DNA from: Telopea speciosissima
Lineage: Eukaryota; Streptophyta; Magnoliopsida; Proteales; Proteaceae
DNA: 64,000 nt
Direction: 5' to 3'
Assembly (NCBI RefSeq): GCF_018873765.1
Contig: NC_057925.1
Location: 698,927 to 762,926 of the forward strand
A program made the position numbers and the translations under genes. Shown here piece by piece: positions 61,101-64,000 of this stretch. Each line of letters opens with the position of its first letter. The stretch's first letter is position 1. The notes beneath the pieces are model-generated. The model was not told the origin of the DNA. It made no database searches and worked only from the letters and a program-made list of their open reading frames with translations.

Positions 61101-63941
61101 GTGGTGTTGTTGTGTGTTGATTTACATTGTTGTGGCCCTTGACCAAGGTACTAAAACTTGGAACTTGGTACCAACTCGGCCCTTGGAAAAACCAAGTCGA
61201 GTCGAGATCTCGCCGAGTTGGTGCATTTTTTCTTCCGCTCGAAGCCTTAACTCGGTGGGTTTTAGACTTAGTTTGGGTCTGAAACTTGGTATTCAGCTTA
61301 TTTTAGGCCATTTAAACACAATGGCACTATCGGATTTTGCAAAAACAAAGTCCAAATATGAGTTTCACTTCGGACCATAGGTTGATAGGCGACGACATAC
61401 TAAAATACCCTATTCTACACATAATTTAGTAATAGAAAGCAATCAAAACATTCAATTAATGTTCTTAAAATAACTTAAATAAGCATTAGAAATGTTAAAG
61501 TGTACAATACATCAATGTTTAAACAAATGTTACATAAAATGTGATATGTTAATGTATTCAGTCCTAACACGATCCACATAGAATTCCCATGTCATAGTGT
61601 TGTTGTAGTTTTGCACCTAGTAAGCCACTTGAGGAAGATGTGTAGCTGAATCCTTCAAATGTGCAGCTGATTCAACTCTCCCAAAGGTCAAAACTTGAAA
61701 TTCACAGGTAAAATGAAGGAGCTTCAAATGGGGAAGAAAATGCCCTTTGGACAAAACTCGACCGAGATATGTCGAGTTCTGGGTCGACCCGAGAACTCGA
61801 CCGAGATAGTGTAATTTTTAAAATCGTATGGTAACTCGACTCGATTTCTCAAAAAAACCGAGATCTCGCGAGTTCTCGAACCATGCCCTTGACAGCTCGA
61901 GCTTTTGGGACAAGTGGTTGTAACAATAATAATTAAAAATAAAGGAATAAGAATCTTAACTAATGTTTCTTTCCTTCTATCTATATTTTAAGGCCATCCA
62001 CAACAACAACAACTGCTCAGCATTATCCCAACTAAATGGGGTCGGTTACATGGATCCTAGCCCTCCAATCAGCTCTATTCAAGGTCATATTTTAGGGCCA
62101 TTATTACAAAGAAAACCCATTGGACCAAAGGTCCCACACATATGTAACCAAACCCAAGACTTATTTCCACTAAAACAAGCCTACTTTCTGATTTATCTGC
62201 ATTCTGCATCAGATGGACTCTACACCCTTTTACCCACATGTACCCCAAAGGAAAAATATGAATTGAAGTAATCACACGCTAGAATTCATCAGTTTGTTGT
62301 TATAAGTTCAGTAAAAAAAAATTTAGGGGGGGAGGGGGGGGGGAATAAGTTCAGCAAACATGCCTGTTAATATTTGTGGTGGTTGGAAAAGTTTTACCAT
62401 GATAGGAGAGAATTGGGTCGTAATCATCTATTGTTCCTTCTATGTATAAAATTGTCAAGGCAAGTTCCAAAGAATTCCCTTCAAGCAGAAGTCCTAATAG
62501 AGATATTTTCCTTTGGTTTTATGATTTATCTGTCATTCTGCCTTTATATAAGGTGTTTCGTCATAAGATTCAAATGTCCTTGTGTTTCTTTCCTTCTTTA
62601 TGCTCCTGATAGTGCTTCTGGAAGAGCAACCATAGTTATTGACATCAACTAGCAAAATTTACGCCATTCTTGAACTATTTATTTACCAAACAAACAAATG
62701 ATAAAAATACATATGTACATATATTGCATACATATTACAAATGTCTGTATTATTAAAATGGCAGAACAGGCTTGAGCACCCACACCCCTTCAGCACCTTC
62801 AGAAGTATGAAGATGGGTACAAAATATAGCCTTCTAAAATCCATTCTTTAAATTAATAAATATGGTAAATATGCTGTCCTCCTATATTCTGTCATATGCA
62901 CACTTCTCAACTGAATAAACGTCATCCCAATCTTAGAGTTTGCCTACTGAATTTTATTCTATCGTTATACATATTTTTCCTCATCACCTCCCTTCTGGGA
63001 AAACTTTCATAGAAATATCCCGCTACAGCATGGTAAAAGAAAGCTCTTTTTGGGGCCTGTTTCAATTTGAAACTTTTAACTTCATGGCTGACATTACTGG
63101 GCAGTGTGTCCTGTGCACATGGGGGTATATGCTGTGTGTCTGGAGCACTGAACATGTTGCAATTCTGGAGGTTTTTGTATCTTATGTATGGTTTGAATTG
63201 GATAAATAGGGGTTGTGTAGTATACCAATCTGTAACATCCATTACTTTCTTCTTCCTGTTAATTTCTACGCTCTTGACAGACTGTAATGATACTTAAAAC
63301 TTCATTGCAGACCACCAACAGTAACCGTCTCTGCAGCACTAGTCAAGCAACTACGTGAAGAAACAGGTGCAGGCATGATGGATTGCAAGAGAGCTCTCGC
63401 AGAAACTGGAGGTAACCTTGAGAAAGCACAGGAGTACCTTCGAAAGAAGGGTCTTTCAACTGCTGACAAGAAATCCAGCCGTCTTGCTGCAGAAGGAAGG
63501 ATTGGATCCTACATCCATGATTCTCGTATTGGGGTACTGATTGAAGTCAACTGTGAAACTGACTTTGTTGGTAGAAGTGAGAAATTCAAGGAGTTGGTAG
63601 ATGATATTGCTATGCAGGTTGTGGCCTGTCCACAAGTACAATTCGTCTCCATTGAAGATATTCCAGAGAGTATAGTGAACAAGGAAAAAGAGCTGGAAAT
63701 GCAACGAGAGGACTTGCTGTCAAAGCCAGAGAACATAAGAGAGAAGATTGTAGAGGGCCGGGTCTCAAAGAGGCTTGGAGAACTTGTACTCTTGGAACAG
63801 CCCTTCATCAAGAATGACAGTTTGCTGGTGAAAGATTTGGTGAAGCAGACTGTTGCTTCTCTAGGGGAGAACATAAAGGTTCGAAGGTTTGCCAGATTCA
63901 CTCTTGGGGAGGCAAGCAAGAATGGTCAAACAGCAACCTGA
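55112..63941 (+). CDS. PETs: Chloroplast elongation factor Ts polyprotein (S1 + EF-Ts + EF-Ts), three coding exons
   Basis: Nuclear gene for a plastid protein combining a ribosome-associated S1 part with EF-Ts, which recycles EF-Tu-GDP in chloroplast translation; called EMB2726 in Arabidopsis and PETs in Chlamydomonas. Coding exons 55112-57281, 58303-59017, 63311-63941 (3516 bases, 1171 residues); junction codons are split as G|CA (Ala) and AA|A (Lys). I chose the ATG at 55112 ([14 protein letters not shown]), as the frame before it opens only at a GTG. Residues 1 to about 70: transit-peptide-like, Ser-rich and poor in acids. S1 domains at about 145-218 ([21 protein letters not shown]) and 264-335 ([19 protein letters not shown]). 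Acidic linker 350-723 with a four-copy repeat. EF-Ts domains from about 726 and 967, each with [38 protein letters not shown] and ETDFV. The stop TGA is 63939-63941. Introns of 1.0 and 4.3 kb; the second is full of nested transposons. Confidence 0.94.
56753..57196 (+). repeat. Four 114-bp in-frame repeats in the EF-Ts polyprotein linker
   Basis: A 38-residue unit of the form SQ-D-AL-ND-EV-TQAP-TV-NEV-ATSNE-EKEV starts at 56753, 56867, 56981 and 57095, the last slightly short. All copies stay in frame. The unit is acidic and poor in hydrophobic residues, so it is probably unfolded spacer between the S1 and EF-Ts parts. Confidence 0.85.
57968..58080 (+). mobile_element. Au SINE, 5'-truncated, EF-Ts intron
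   Basis: Partial Au copy: TTGGTTGTGAGTTTGAAACT (degenerate B-box region), GGGGGTAAGGCTGCATAATT, CCTCCCAGACCTTGCAGTAG and GAGCCTCATGCACTGGGAAG with a T tail. The head is missing. I found no clear target duplication. Confidence 0.8.
59270..60916. repeat. AG-rich non-coding repeat in the second EF-Ts intron, host of a hAT-like element
   Basis: An AG-rich non-coding block in the same style as 11400-12130 and 20590-22066, interrupted by the element at 60040-60719. Left of the insertion it ends GGCTGTAGC and resumes right of it with GCTGTAGCC. Outer boundaries and family membership are uncertain. Confidence 0.35.
60040..60719. mobile_element. hAT-like non-autonomous element (CATAGTTATCAAGGC family), copy 3, 680 bp
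   Basis: Left end CATATGTTACGGTGACAAGG; right end read in reverse CATAACTGTCTAGGTGTCAC. GCTGTAGC flanks it perfectly (60032-60039 and 60720-60727), the 8-bp duplication of hAT elements. Both ends are rich in GGCG/CGCC text as in the two short copies. The middle holds a tandem repeat of about 64 bases (starts near 60361 and 60425, GGCAGATTTCTTCTTCTCTC). No transposase frame is visible. Confidence 0.7.
60917..61925 (+). mobile_element. Very small LTR element (TRIM/SMART-like), split by a hAT-like insert
   Basis: A 52-base terminal repeat TGTTGTGGCCC...GGTTGTAACA at 60917-60968 is followed at once by TGGTATCAGAG (60969-60979), the primer-binding site complementary to initiator Met-tRNA used by copia-type and TRIM elements. 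The second terminal repeat starts at 61128 (TGTTGTGGCCC) and ends GGTTGTAACA at 61925, but is split by the insert 61144-61885. Without it the element is about 260 bases. No clear polypurine tract or target duplication was found. Confidence 0.55.
61144..61885. mobile_element. hAT-like non-autonomous element, 742 bp, nested in the TRIM-like LTR
   Basis: Left end CAAGGTACTAAAACTTGG, right end read in reverse CATGGTTCGAGAACTCG (12 of 17 positions alike). CCCTTGAC flanks it perfectly (61136-61143 and 61886-61893). The ends carry GAGATCTCG and CTCGAC/GTCGAG-rich text. Taking it out restores the second LTR of the surrounding element. Its terminal text differs from the CATAGTTATC family. No coding region. 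Confidence 0.75.
61998..62213 (-). mobile_element. RTE 3' tail joined to a piece of the CTGCATCA repeat
   Basis: Bases 61998-62093 are the RTE 3' end in minus orientation (ACAACAACAACTGCTCAGCA, then CTAAATGGGGTCGG and ACATGGATCC). From about 62094 the text changes to a piece shared with the end of the 41535-42803 repeat ('aaaacccattggaccaaagg' against 'aaacccttgggatcaaagg', 'agacttatttccactaaaac' against 'agacttatttctaaagaaat'), ending TTCTGCATCA at about 62213. Confidence 0.6.
62214..63310. other. Remainder of the second EF-Ts intron; no other feature recognised
   Basis: AT-rich intron sequence with a G-rich run (62326-62343). The intron closes with TTCATTGCAG at 63301-63310. Short frames here are not recognisable. 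Confidence 0.5.
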
Positions 63942-64000
63942 AGGCTATAGCTGAAAAAGGAACTCATACAGCTAATGGAGCAATTCCAGAAATTAGCCTT
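63942..64000 (+). other. Start of the EF-Ts polyprotein 3' UTR
   Basis: Sequence after the TGA at 63939-63941 up to the window edge. No poly(A) signal lies within the window, so the transcript end is outside it. Confidence 0.6.

Overview
The window looks like nuclear DNA of a flowering plant. It holds two long spliced plant housekeeping genes with GT-AG introns, two shorter genes on the minus strand, an old chloroplast DNA insertion, Au-type SINEs, RTE- and copia-type retroelements, and many small inverted-repeat transposons. I cannot name the species. The repeat mix would fit a dicot or an early-diverging angiosperm, but that is only a guess.

Layout. 1-6150: no gene seen; decayed repeats and a probable LINE tail. 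6151-7780 (minus): a membrane-anchored member of the plant 'ribosomal protein L34e superfamily' group, with a TATA box and a likely spliced leader. 7900-23950: a repeat-rich accessory stretch with a decayed RTE LINE, then three RTE copies in a row on the minus strand (one split by a solo LTR, one by a hAT-like MITE), an Au SINE and long AG-rich non-coding repeats. 23949-25040 (minus): a two-piece gene of unknown function with a TATA box and a cluster of E2F-like sites; its reading frame is broken by one stop and one frame change. 25100-29180: small repeats and two MITEs.

29302-49288 (plus): a complete 16-exon gene for CCR4-NOT subunit 3 (912 residues inferred), stretched to about 20 kb by introns filled with SINEs, MITEs, a 300-bp-arm inverted repeat, a truncated copia element and chloroplast DNA. 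52.0-64.0 kb (plus): a complete gene for the chloroplast EF-Ts polyprotein (1171 residues inferred: transit peptide, two S1 domains, an acidic repeat region, two EF-Ts domains), with a spliced 5' leader. Its introns also carry nested transposons.

The two large genes are not known to work together. NOT3 acts in mRNA deadenylation and decay; the EF-Ts polyprotein acts in chloroplast translation. They lie head-to-tail about 1.3 kb apart. I found no operon-like, CRISPR, phage or defence system. The most unusual items are the broken E2F-associated gene, the long intronic hairpin, several transposon families recognisable from their own terminal repeats and target-site duplications, and the four-copy 38-residue repeat in the EF-Ts polyprotein.
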